A DNA stretch of 64,000 nucleotides. Source: Alphaproteobacteria bacterium. Lineage in GTDB: Bacteria > Pseudomonadota > Alphaproteobacteria > Micropepsales > Micropepsaceae. Location of the stretch: NCBI GenBank assembly GCA_947465395.1, contig CANIAL010000010.1, positions 1 through 64,000 of the forward strand, read 5' to 3'. The translations under genes were made by a program, and so were the position numbers. Below the pieces are notes generated by a model. That model made no database searches and was not told the origin of the DNA. It saw nothing but the letters and a program-made list of their open reading frames with translations. Shown here piece by piece: positions 42,821 to 51,116 of this stretch (position 1 is its first letter; every line of letters begins with the position of its first letter).

Positions 42821-43917
42821 TGGGCTTTAAATGCGGCATTGTGGGGCTTCCCAATGTGGGCAAATCCACGCTTTTCAACGCCCTGACCCAGACGGCGGCG
42901 GCGCAGGCGGCCAATTATCCCTTCTGCACCATCGAACCCAATGTGGGCGATGTGGCGGTGCCGGACCCGCGCCTGGAAACCCTGTGCGCCATCGCCAAGT
43001 CCGAAGAGATCATTCCCACCCGCATCACCTTTGTTGATATCGCGGGCCTGGTGCGCGGCGCCTCCAAGGGCGAAGGGCTGGGCAACCAGTTCCTGGCCAC
43101 CATCCGCGAAGTGGACGCCGTCGCCCATGTGCTGCGCTGCTTCCAGGACGACGACATCACCCATGTCGAAGGCCGCATTGACCCTGTCGGCGACGCCGAG
43201 GTTGTGGAAACCGAATTGATGCTGGCGGACCTGGAAAGCCTGGAAAAGCGCATCAAGCCGCTGGAGAAGAAAGCCAATAGCGGCGAAAAGGAAGCCAGGG
43301 AATTATTGGCGCTGATGATGAAGGCCATCGTGCTTTTGCGCGAAGGCAAGCCCGCCCGCCAGGCGCAACTGTCGGCGGACGAACAGGGACCCTATTCCCA
43401 GCTTGGCCTGATGACCGCCAAGCCGGTTCTGTATGTCTGCAATGTCGAGGAAGGCGCCGCCGCCGCCGGCAATGAGTTTTCGCGGGCCGTGGAAGCCAAG
43501 GCCAAGGCGGAAGGCGCCCGCGCCGTGACCATCTCCTGCAAGGTGGAAGAAGAAATCGCGCAACTGCCGAATGAAGAGCGCAAGGATTTCTTGGATTCCA
43601 TCGGGCTGGAGGAGCCGGGCCTGAACCGCATGATCCGGGTGGGCTATGAATTGCTGGGCCTGCTGACCTTCTTCACCGTCGGCCCCAAGGAAACCCGCGC
43701 CTGGACCGTGACCAAAGGCTCGAAAGGCCCGCAGGCCGCAGGTGTCATCCACACCGATTTCGAGCAGGGCTATATCCGCGCCGAAACCATCGCCTATGCC
43801 GATTATGTGGCGGGCAAGGGCGAAGCGGGCGCACGCGAGGCGGGCAAGTTCCGGCTGGAAGGCAAGGACTATGTGGTCGCCGATGGCGATGTGATGCATT
43901 TCCGTTTCAACAACTGA
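42820..43917 (+). CDS. ychF: GTP-binding protein YchF (OBG family)
   Basis: A 365-residue translation-factor-like ATPase. The P-loop GLPNVGKST is at 9-17, the switch region VDIAGLVRGASKGEGLGNQFL follows, and a TGS-like C-domain is present (EQGYIRAETI and VADGDVMHFRFN at the end). In the family the NKxD motif is changed and the protein prefers ATP. It overlaps the pth stop. Confidence 0.95.
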   Translation: MGFKCGIVGLPNVGKSTLFNALTQTAAAQAANYPFCTIEPNVGDVAVPDPRLETLCAIAKSEEIIPTRITFVDIAGLVRGASKGEGLGNQFLATIREVDAVAHVLRCFQDDDITHVEGRIDPVGDAEVVETELMLADLESLEKRIKPLEKKANSGEKEARELLALMMKAIVLLREGKPARQAQLSADEQGPYSQLGLMTAKPVLYVCNVEEGAAAAGNEFSRAVEAKAKAEGARAVTISCKVEEEIAQLPNEERKDFLDSIGLEEPGLNRMIRVGYELLGLLTFFTVGPKETRAWTVTKGSKGPQAAGVIHTDFEQGYIRAETIAYADYVAGKGEAGAREAGKFRLEGKDYVVADGDVMHFRFNN

Positions 43918-43938
43918 CACGACAAAAGAAAGTACTCA

Positions 43939-45750
43939 TTGCCCTTCCTTAAAGCCCACGCCTCCATCACCCGCGCCCTGACCGAGCGCGATTACAAGAT
44001 CGCCACCCCCGTGCAGGCGGCGGTCCTTGAATCCGACGCCGATGAACGCGACCTGCTGGTTTCCGCCCAGACCGGCTCCGGAAAGACGGTGGCGTACGGG
44101 TTGGCGCTTGCCGAAACCCTGCTGGAAGGCGCGCAGACACTGGGTCCGGCGGGCGAACCGCTGGCGCTGGTGATCGCGCCCACCCGCGAGCTGGCCATGC
44201 AGGTCCAGCGCGAACTGAACTGGCTTTACCAGTATGCGGGCGCCCGCGTGGTGGCCTGTGTCGGCGGCATGGACCCGGGGGCCGAGCGCCGCCAGCTGGC
44301 TGCCGGCGTGCATATCGTGGTGGGAACGCCGGGCCGCCTGCGCGATCACCTGGAACGCCGCGCCCTGAAAGTCGGCAGCCTGAAAGCCGCCGTGCTGGAC
44401 GAAGCCGACGAGATGCTGGACCTGGGCTTCCGCGAAGATCTGCAATTCATTTTGGATGCGACGCCGCCGGAACGCCGCACGCTTCTGTTCTCCGCCACCC
44501 TGCCCAAGCCCATCGTCACCCTGGCCAAGCATTACCAGCGCGATGCGTTGCGCATCGAGACGCGCGGCGAAACCAGCGGCCATGCCGACATCGAATACCG
44601 CGCCATCCGCGTCGCCCCCCATGGCGGCGAACGCGCCGTGGTCAACCTGCTGCGCTTTATTGATCCGCCCAGCGCGCTGGTCTTCTGCAACACCCGCCAG
44701 ACCGTGCGCCACCTGGAAGCCATGCTGCTGGAGCGCGGCTTCGCGGCCGTATCGCTGTCGGGCGAACTCAGCCAGAGCGAGCGCAACCATGCCCTGCAGG
44801 CGCTGCGCGATGGGAGAGCGCGGGTCTGCGTCGCCACCGATGTGGCGGCGCGCGGCATTGACCTGCCCAATCTGTCGCTGGTGATCCATGCCGATCTGCC
44901 CAATGACGCGCAGGTGCTTCAGCATCGCAGCGGCCGCACCGGCCGCGCCGGGCGCAAGGGCGTCAGTATTTTGCTGGTGCCGCCGTCCCGCCGCCGCAAG
45001 GCCGAGGAAATGCTGGCCCGCGCCCGCGTCGAATTCACCTGGGGCGAGCCGCCGTCACCCGAAGAAATCGCAAAGCTTGATACCGACCGGCTGCTGCAGA
45101 ACCCGGCCCTGACCGAACCGGCCAGCGATGACATCAACGCCACCGCCGATACTTTGCTGGCAGCCCATGGCCCCCGCGCCGTGGCGGCGGCGTTCGTGAA
45201 GCTGTACCGGGCACAATTGCCCGCGCCGGAAGATGTCTCCGCGCCCCGCGAACACAAGCCGCGCGATGAAAAACTGCACAAGGCCCGTCATGAGCGTGAG
45301 GAACGCCCGCGCAAGCCGGAAGCCCGCCCGGAACGGCGCGACGCCAAGCCCCAGACCATGGCCGATGTCGCCTGGTTTCTCTTGAATGTGGGGCGCGAGC
45401 GCAACGCCGATCCCAAATGGCTGCTGCCGGAAATCTGCCGCCAGGGCGGCGTCACCAAACAGGATGTGGGCGCGATCCGCGTCTATGATACCGAGACGCG
45501 CTTTTTCGTGAACGCCAATGTGGCGGAGAGTTTTACCGCCGCGGTGGCCGCGCGCCAGAAGGGCGGCGTGCGCATCTTCCCTGCGCCGGGCAACCATGGC
45601 GAACAATCGCCGCCCAAAAATCCGCCCGCCAGTCCTGAAAAGACAGCGCCGCCGCAAACAGCAAAGCCTTTCGTCGGCAAGCCAAAATCGGACGAACGCC
45701 CGAAATGGAAAAACCCGAAATGGGGCAAGAAACCCCATAAGCCGAAATAG
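43939..45750 (+). CDS. DEAD-box RNA helicase with C-terminal DbpA-type RNA-binding domain
   Basis: A 603-residue helicase starting with TTG (AAGAAAG nearby upstream). Motifs are intact: Q motif ATPVQAA, AQTGSGKT, PTRELA, GTPGRL, DEAD, SAT and HRSGRTGRAG, with ATDVAARGID for motif V. After a charged linker, a DbpA/CsdA-like domain (about residues 475-530; VRVYDTE-type strand and FVNANVAESF) precedes a Lys/Pro tail. Such domains bind rRNA, so a role in ribosome assembly or cold adaptation is likely. The gene ends just before the paired-hairpin repeat at 45759. Confidence 0.93.
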   Translation: MPFLKAHASITRALTERDYKIATPVQAAVLESDADERDLLVSAQTGSGKTVAYGLALAETLLEGAQTLGPAGEPLALVIAPTRELAMQVQRELNWLYQYAGARVVACVGGMDPGAERRQLAAGVHIVVGTPGRLRDHLERRALKVGSLKAAVLDEADEMLDLGFREDLQFILDATPPERRTLLFSATLPKPIVTLAKHYQRDALRIETRGETSGHADIEYRAIRVAPHGGERAVVNLLRFIDPPSALVFCNTRQTVRHLEAMLLERGFAAVSLSGELSQSERNHALQALRDGRARVCVATDVAARGIDLPNLSLVIHADLPNDAQVLQHRSGRTGRAGRKGVSILLVPPSRRRKAEEMLARARVEFTWGEPPSPEEIAKLDTDRLLQNPALTEPASDDINATADTLLAAHGPRAVAAAFVKLYRAQLPAPEDVSAPREHKPRDEKLHKARHEREERPRKPEARPERRDAKPQTMADVAWFLLNVGRERNADPKWLLPEICRQGGVTKQDVGAIRVYDTETRFFVNANVAESFTAAVAARQKGGVRIFPAPGNHGEQSPPKNPPASPEKTAPPQTAKPFVGKPKSDERPKWKNPKWGKKPHKPK

Positions 45751-45758
45751 CAATTCTT

Positions 45759-45830
45759 GTCATGCCCGTGAAAACGGGCATCCAACTTGTCCGCAAAAGA
45801 AGCTGGATTCCCGCTTTCGCGGGAATGACA
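45759..45830. repeat. Paired ATTCCCGC/ATGCCCGT palindromic repeat
   Basis: Two hairpins lie in tandem. The first is ATGCCCGT-GAAA-ACGGGCAT (45762-45781) and the second ATTCCCGC-TTTC-GCGGGAAT (45807-45826). TCATGCCCG at one end and CGGGAATGACA at the other also mirror each other, so the whole 72-base unit is an imperfect inverted repeat. A single copy of the second hairpin sequence, in the opposite sense, lies at 11441-11460. It separates the helicase and aldolase genes, whose stops converge here. Confidence 0.8.
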
Positions 45831-45833
45831 ATT

Positions 45834-47891
45834 TCAGCGCAAGCTCGCTTCGATATTGCCGCCGTCCACGGTAATCACGGCCGCCGTGGTCTTGCCCGCC
45901 GTGGCCAGATAGACGAACGCGTCGGCCACATCGTCCGCCGTGACTTCGCGCTTCAAGAGATTGCCCGCCATGTAATCGGCCTCGGAAACCCCCCGCGCCG
46001 CAGAGCGCTTGGCCACCATATCATCCGTCAGCAATCCCGTGCGGATGCGGTCGGCATTGACCGCATTGGCGCGGATGCCGTCCTTGCCATGGTCCAGCGC
46101 ATATTGCTTGACCAGGAACAGGGTCGCGGCTTTCGGCAAGCCATAGGGGCCGAAATCCTTGCCCGGATTGACCGCCTGTTTCGAGGTATTGAACAGCAGG
46201 CAGCCAAAGGTGCCCTGCATCTGCATGATGCGGACGGCATTCTGTGCTACGCTCTGGTGCGCGAAGAAATTCAGTTCGAACGACTTGCGCAAGGTGGCGT
46301 CGTCCACCGTACCGATATTGCCCTGCCAGGCTGCGCCCGCATTCGACACCACAATGTCCACGCCGCCGAAGGCCGACACCACCTTGTCGAACGCCGCGCG
46401 CACCGATGCCGCATCGGTGACGTCGCATTCCACGGCCAATGCCGTGGCCCCGATCTTTTTCGCCGCCGCTTTCGCCGCGTCCAGGTCCCGGTCCAGCAGC
46501 GCCACTTCCGCGCCTTGGCGGGCCATGGCCAGCGCCGTCGCCGCGCCGATGCCCGAGCCGCCGCCCGTGATCACCGCCACCTGGCGCGACAGGGGCTTTT
46601 CGTTCGACTTGCCCAGCTTGGCCTGTTCCAGCGACCAATATTCCACTTCAAACATGTCGAATTCGCTGATGGAGCGGTATTCGCCCATCGCTTCCGCGTC
46701 CGTGATCACCGCCACGGCATTCTCGGCGATGTCGGCCGCGATGGCCGCGTCTTTCGCGGACGCGCCGATGCCGAACATGCCCACGCCCGGCACCAGGATC
46801 ACGCGCGGCAGCGGGTCCAGTTCCTTTTTCTTCACCGCGCTCTTGGCATTGTTGGTTTCAAAATAACGGTGATAGCGCGCCACATACGCGTCCACTGCCG
46901 CGTGCACATCCTTCGCCCACGCGTCCAGCTTTCCGGCTTCCGGCGCGGGCACGATCACGGGCCAGTTCTTGGTGCGAATAGTGTGGTCGGGCGTCACCAC
47001 CCCTACCTGGCTGTAACGCGCCAGGTCTGCGCCGTTCACGTAAGACAAAATCTGCGCGTTGGTGCGAAAATCCAGGATCTGGCGCTTGGCGGTGCCCGCC
47101 ATGGCGTTTTTCTCGATGGCCACCGCGCCGCGCAGGATCGGCGCGATTTCCGGTAACGAGGCCAGCTTGCCCGGCAGCTTGCCCGGGACCAGCGTCTTCC
47201 TCTGCAACTTCAGCCGCTCTTCCGCCATGGTGACGAATTCGATCATGCGGCTGTACGCCTGCTCAGCCGTGTCGCCCATGGTGAAAATGCCATGCTGCAA
47301 CAGGATCAGGCCCTCGGCCTTGGGATGCTTGTCGAACACATCCGCCACGGCCTTGGCCAGCGCGAAACCGGGAATGGTGTAGGGCACATAGGCGACGCGG
47401 TCGCCATAGACTTCATGCACCAGCGCCTTGTTGTCGGGCTGGTCGGTTAGGGCCAAGACAGCGGTCGAATGGACATGGTCAATGAATTTGTGCGGCAGGA
47501 AAGCGTGCAGCAGTGTTTCCACGGACGGATTGGGCGACGTGGAATCCAGCAGATTGATGCGCTGGTAATTCACCATGTCCTCGTCGGACAGCTTGTCCAG
47601 CTTGCGCAGCTTGCGAAGCGGTTCCAGCCGCACGGCCGGCAGCCCCGCCGGTTCGATCACGCCCATGTCCCAGCCGCTGCCCTTGATGCAGATCACATCC
47701 ACATCATCGCCCAACTGATCCTTGATGGTGGTTTTGACAGACGTGTTGCCGCCGCCATGCAGCACCATTTTCGGGTCGCTGCCGAGCAGCCGCGTGGTAT
47801 AGGTCCGCACCGCCAGGTCCGCATTGACGCCCTTGGGGGCGTATTTGGCGATGAAATCCTGCGCGTGTTTGTCGTCCCAACCACTTTTCAT
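45834..47891 (-). CDS. Bifunctional class II aldolase / short-chain dehydrogenase (RhaD-like)
   Basis: A 685-residue fusion. The aldolase/adducin N-domain (about 25-330) has Glu125 and the zinc-binding pattern His139, His141 and His200 (DHVHSTAVLAL, LQHGIFT). The SDR domain (about 436-685) has GGGSGIG at 443-449, Ser570, Tyr583 and Lys587. The layout matches rhamnulose-1-phosphate aldolase/lactaldehyde dehydrogenase fusions, but no rhamnose gene is nearby. The gene follows mtnA by five bases, so the likely substrate is 5-methylthioribulose-1-phosphate or 5-deoxyribulose-1-phosphate, giving DHAP plus an aldehyde that the SDR domain would then reduce or oxidise. That assignment is inference. 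Confidence 0.8.
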   Translation of the reverse strand: MKSGWDDKHAQDFIAKYAPKGVNADLAVRTYTTRLLGSDPKMVLHGGGNTSVKTTIKDQLGDDVDVICIKGSGWDMGVIEPAGLPAVRLEPLRKLRKLDKLSDEDMVNYQRINLLDSTSPNPSVETLLHAFLPHKFIDHVHSTAVLALTDQPDNKALVHEVYGDRVAYVPYTIPGFALAKAVADVFDKHPKAEGLILLQHGIFTMGDTAEQAYSRMIEFVTMAEERLKLQRKTLVPGKLPGKLASLPEIAPILRGAVAIEKNAMAGTAKRQILDFRTNAQILSYVNGADLARYSQVGVVTPDHTIRTKNWPVIVPAPEAGKLDAWAKDVHAAVDAYVARYHRYFETNNAKSAVKKKELDPLPRVILVPGVGMFGIGASAKDAAIAADIAENAVAVITDAEAMGEYRSISEFDMFEVEYWSLEQAKLGKSNEKPLSRQVAVITGGGSGIGAATALAMARQGAEVALLDRDLDAAKAAAKKIGATALAVECDVTDAASVRAAFDKVVSAFGGVDIVVSNAGAAWQGNIGTVDDATLRKSFELNFFAHQSVAQNAVRIMQMQGTFGCLLFNTSKQAVNPGKDFGPYGLPKAATLFLVKQYALDHGKDGIRANAVNADRIRTGLLTDDMVAKRSAARGVSEADYMAGNLLKREVTADDVADAFVYLATAGKTTAAVITVDGGNIEASLR

Positions 47892-47896
47892 CAGGC

Positions 47897-48979
47897 TTAA
47901 CCCTTGGGAAAAAGGCTGCGTAATCCCTCGGGGCTGGCGGCGCAAGTGCCCTTTTCCGTGATCAGGCCCGTCACCAGCCGCGCCGGTGTCACATCAAAGC
48001 CGGGATTGGCGGCGGGGCTGCCGGGGGCGGCGATTTCCACCGTGGCGACGCCGCCGCCCGGCAACCTGCCGGTCATTTTCAGCACTTCGTCGGCGCTGCG
48101 TTCCTCGATCGGAATGTCGCGGCCATGCGCCAGGTTCCAGTCAATGGTGGAACTGGGCAGCGCCACATAGAAGGGAACATCATTGTCCTTCGCCGCCAGC
48201 GCCTTCAGATAGGTGCCGATCTTGTTGGCGACATCGCCATTGGCGGTGACCCGGTCGGTGCCCACGATCACCATGTCCACCTTGCCGGCCTGCATGTAAT
48301 GGCCGCCGGCATTGTCGGCGATGATGGTGTGCGCCACGCCATGCCCGCCCAGCTCGAACGCGGTCAGCGATGCGCCCTGCCCGCGCGGGCGGGTTTCATC
48401 CACCCAGATATGCAGCGGGATGCCCGCATCATGCGCCAGGTAGATCGGCGCCAGCGCGGTGCCGTAATCCACCGTGGCCAGCCAGCCGGCATTGCAATGG
48501 GTGAGGATGTTGACGGTCTTGCCTGGTTTCCTGTCCGCGATCTCTTTGATGATTCTCAACCCGTTCTGGCCGATGGCCTGGCTCATGGCCACGTCTTCAT
48601 CGGCAATGGCGGCGGCTTCCGTCCAGGCCAGCGTCGCGCGTGTCTCGCGCGGGCGATTGCGCAACGCATCCACCATGCGCTTCAGCGCCCAGCGCAAATT
48701 GATGGCGGTGGGGCGGGTTTCCGCCAGCATGTCATGCATGGCGGCCAGGTTTTCGTCCGACGCATCGGCGCGCATGGCCAGCGCCAACCCGTACGCCGCA
48801 ACCGCCCCGATCAGGGGCGCGCCGCGTGTCTGCATGCTGGAAATGGCATGGGCGGCGTCATCCACCGTCCGCAAGGTGAGCGTGACGAATTCGTGCGGCA
48901 ATTTCGTCTGGTCAATGATGCCGAAAGCATCGTCGCCCATGGGCCAGACGGAACGGTAATGCTTGCCGTTGATTTTCAC
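47897..48979 (-). CDS. mtnA: S-methyl-5-thioribose-1-phosphate isomerase
   Basis: A 360-residue isomerase that turns methylthioribose-1-phosphate into methylthioribulose-1-phosphate, and in relatives also acts on 5-deoxyribose-1-phosphate. The RGAPLIG segment is near residue 53, the catalytic-region Cys is in [11 protein letters not shown], and the acidic residue lies in VIVGTDRV (usually GADRI). The start is GTG at 48979, overlapping the GST stop by four bases (GTGA). The GTG assignment is supported by this overlap and by the normal N-terminus. Confidence 0.9.
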   Translation of the reverse strand: MKINGKHYRSVWPMGDDAFGIIDQTKLPHEFVTLTLRTVDDAAHAISSMQTRGAPLIGAVAAYGLALAMRADASDENLAAMHDMLAETRPTAINLRWALKRMVDALRNRPRETRATLAWTEAAAIADEDVAMSQAIGQNGLRIIKEIADRKPGKTVNILTHCNAGWLATVDYGTALAPIYLAHDAGIPLHIWVDETRPRGQGASLTAFELGGHGVAHTIIADNAGGHYMQAGKVDMVIVGTDRVTANGDVANKIGTYLKALAAKDNDVPFYVALPSSTIDWNLAHGRDIPIEERSADEVLKMTGRLPGGGVATVEIAAPGSPAANPGFDVTPARLVTGLITEKGTCAASPEGLRSLFPKG

Positions 48980-49554
48980 GTTTTTGGTTTCGCGGTGGCC
49001 GCGATGGCGGGAACCGCGCAGATTTTGGCATACCAGGCGGCCAGTTTCGGGCGCGTGGCTTTCCAGTCCAGATCGGGTTGGCGCAGCTCGATGTAACCGA
49101 TGGCGCAGACCACGGCGACTTCGCCGATCAGCGGCGTGTCGGAGAGTGCCGTTTTCTCCAGCGCATCCAGCCCGCGCAAAATCGCGCCTTGATGGCGTTC
49201 GCGCGTGGCGGCGGGCGGCGGGGTTTCGCGGCCCAGCAAAGCATAGGCCACGGCGGCGCTGGCAATGCCATCCGCCAGGGATTGCAGGGTCAGCGCGGGC
49301 CAGCGGCGCGAATCGCGCGGGAAGAACTGGTTGCCGCCGACATGATCCAGATATTCGCAGATCACCCGGCTGTCATACATCGCGTTGCCGTCATCCAGAA
49401 CCAGGGCCGGAATCTGGGCCAGCGGATTGACCGTGCGCAAGGTCTCGTCCGTCAGCGGCATGGTGTGAACATCCTCCATCGCCACGTTCAGGGTTTTGGC
49501 GATGATCTGGCACTTGCGGGCGAAAGGCGATGCGGGATTGGTATAAAGCTTCAT
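48976..49554 (-). CDS. Glutathione S-transferase-like protein in the mtn cluster
   Basis: A 192-residue protein starting [20 protein letters not shown], with the thioredoxin-fold SPFARKCQI active-site pattern and [14 protein letters not shown] before the cis-proline. A helical C-domain follows. The function is unknown; its place between apt and mtnA, coupled to mtnA by a GTGA overlap, suggests a use in removing reactive methylthio compounds or simple co-transcription. Confidence 0.82.
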   Translation of the reverse strand: MKLYTNPASPFARKCQIIAKTLNVAMEDVHTMPLTDETLRTVNPLAQIPALVLDDGNAMYDSRVICEYLDHVGGNQFFPRDSRRWPALTLQSLADGIASAAVAYALLGRETPPPAATRERHQGAILRGLDALEKTALSDTPLIGEVAVVCAIGYIELRQPDLDWKATRPKLAAWYAKICAVPAIAATAKPKT

Positions 49555-49557
49555 CGC

Positions 49558-50085
49558 TTAGTGCCCCTCGAACGCGACCAATGTGTGAACCGTCTTGCCA
49601 ATGGCGCGCAATTTGTCCGATCCGCCCAGTTCCGGCAGGTCAATCACAAAGGAACAGCCGATCACGTTTGCGCCCGCCCGTTCCAGCAGGCGGATGCCCG
49701 CCAGCGCCGTGCCGCCGGTGGCGATCAGATCGTCAATCAGCAGCACCGTGTCGCCCTTCTGGATGGCGTCGGTATGGATTTCGACGCGATCCGTGCCGTA
49801 TTCCAGTTGGTAATCCTCGCCGATCACGCTGTGGGGCAGCTTGCCCTTTTTGCGGATGGGCACGAAGCCCGTGGACAATTGATGCGCCACCGCGCCGCCC
49901 AGGATAAAGCCGCGCGCTTCCAGACCCGCCACCTTGTCCACGCGCGCACCCGCAAAAGGCTGCACCATCTCGTCCACCGCCCGGCGAAAGGCGCGGGGGT
50001 TGCCCAGCAGGGTGGTGATGTCGCGGAACATGATGCCGGCTTTGGGATAGTCCGGGATGGTGCGGATGGAAGCCTTGAAATCCAT
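49558..50085 (-). CDS. apt: Adenine phosphoribosyltransferase
   Basis: A 175-residue enzyme that recycles adenine to AMP with PRPP. The N-domain has [15 protein letters not shown] and the PRPP loop [15 protein letters not shown] is intact, both diagnostic. MtnP upstream releases adenine, so apt reclaims it. The gene follows mtnP by 95 bases holding a palindromic repeat and precedes the GST-like gene by three bases. Confidence 0.94.
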   Translation of the reverse strand: MDFKASIRTIPDYPKAGIMFRDITTLLGNPRAFRRAVDEMVQPFAGARVDKVAGLEARGFILGGAVAHQLSTGFVPIRKKGKLPHSVIGEDYQLEYGTDRVEIHTDAIQKGDTVLLIDDLIATGGTALAGIRLLERAGANVIGCSFVIDLPELGGSDKLRAIGKTVHTLVAFEGH

Positions 50086-50136
50086 GTTTGGTCACTCCGT
50101 TGTGCCCTTCGCTTACGCTCCGGGCGTTCGTCGCTC

Positions 50137-50174
50137 GAAATGGCCCACCGGACCATTTCGTTCGCTTGCGCGAA
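50137..50174. repeat. Palindromic element in the mtnP-apt gap
   Basis: GAAATGG and CCATTTC (perfect seven-base arms around CCCACCGGA) form one hairpin at 50137-50159. TTCGC-TTGC-GCGAA forms a second at 50161-50174. The first closely resembles the GAAATGGTCC-type palindromes found between genes in some alphaproteobacteria. No second copy was found in this window, so the repeat status is from memory. Confidence 0.5.
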
Positions 50175-50180
50175 CCGCGC

Positions 50181-51056
50181 CTAACTTTTCAAAACCCGGC
50201 CCGCGACAGCATCCAGCTTGGCGGCGATGGCGGGATCGCGCTTTTCCGGGGCGGTGATCAGGGCGTAATCCAGCATCGTCTCCACGCCCAGCGGACAGGG
50301 CTGGCGCACCGGCCCCAGCTTGGGCGCCACCGCCATGATCAGGCGGCGGGCATTTTCGGCATTCTTCTGCATCACCTTGATGACGGCATCCACGGTCACA
50401 TGTTCATGCGTGTCGTGCCAGCAATCATAATCGGTGACCATGGCCACGATGGCGTAGGGCAGCTCCGCCTCGCGGGCCAGCTTGGCTTCCGGCATGGCGG
50501 TCATGCCGATGACGCTGCAATCCCAGGAACGATACAGGAAGCTTTCCGCGCGGGTGGAGAATTGCGGCCCTTCCATGCAGATATAGGTACCGCCTTCGCT
50601 GTGGTCGATCTTTTCCTCGCGCGCCGCCAGGGTCAGCGCGCCCGCCAGGCGCGGGCAAACGGGATGGGCCATGGGCACATGCGCCACGAAACCGGGACCG
50701 AAGAAGCTTTTTTCGCGCGCGAAAGTGCGATCAATGAACTGGTCCGCCATCACGAAAGTGCCGGGCGGCAATTCCTCCCGCAGGCTGCCGCAGGCCGACA
50801 CCGAAATCACGTCCGTCACGCCCACCCGCTTCAGGGCGTCTATGTTGGCGCGGTAATTGATGCTGGTGGGCGTCTGCACATGGCCGCGGCCATGGCGCGG
50901 CAGGAACACCATGTCCACGCCATGAAAGGTGCCGGTGAGAAGCTGGTCGGAAGGCTGCCCCCAGGGGCTTTTCACATCCTGCCAGCGGGCGTTTTCCAGG
51001 CCGGGTATTTCATAAACACCCGAACCACCAATGATGCCCAGAACGGTTTTTGCCAT
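50181..51056 (-). CDS. mtnP: S-methyl-5'-thioadenosine phosphorylase
   Basis: A 291-residue nucleoside phosphorylase. The start MAKTVLGIIGGSGVYEIPG, the GGTYICMEGPQFSTRAES block and the MTAMPEAKLAREAELPYA segment place it with MTA phosphorylases rather than purine nucleoside phosphorylases. It would release adenine and methylthioribose-1-phosphate (or act on 5'-deoxyadenosine). Its ATG comes one base after the T tract of a terminator-like hairpin, so it may be transcribed by read-through from the bc1 operon or from a nearby weak promoter. Confidence 0.92.
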   Translation of the reverse strand: MAKTVLGIIGGSGVYEIPGLENARWQDVKSPWGQPSDQLLTGTFHGVDMVFLPRHGRGHVQTPTSINYRANIDALKRVGVTDVISVSACGSLREELPPGTFVMADQFIDRTFAREKSFFGPGFVAHVPMAHPVCPRLAGALTLAAREEKIDHSEGGTYICMEGPQFSTRAESFLYRSWDCSVIGMTAMPEAKLAREAELPYAIVAMVTDYDCWHDTHEHVTVDAVIKVMQKNAENARRLIMAVAPKLGPVRQPCPLGVETMLDYALITAPEKRDPAIAAKLDAVAGRVLKS

Positions 51057-51057
51057 G

Positions 51058-51089
51058 AAAAAAGGCGTCCCAAAAGGAAGCGCCTTTTT
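51058..51089 (-). terminator. Rho-independent terminator between petC and mtnP
   Basis: AAAAAGGCG and CGCCTTTTT make a nine-base stem around a 13-base loop, with a T tract on the minus strand ending at 51058. It lies 28 bases past the cytochrome c1 stop. The mtnP start codon begins at 51056, so the hairpin occupies the place where an mtnP leader and ribosome site would be. Confidence 0.85.
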
Positions 51090-51116
51090 ACAGTCTCTTG
51101 CCTTGCAGCGCGAGGC

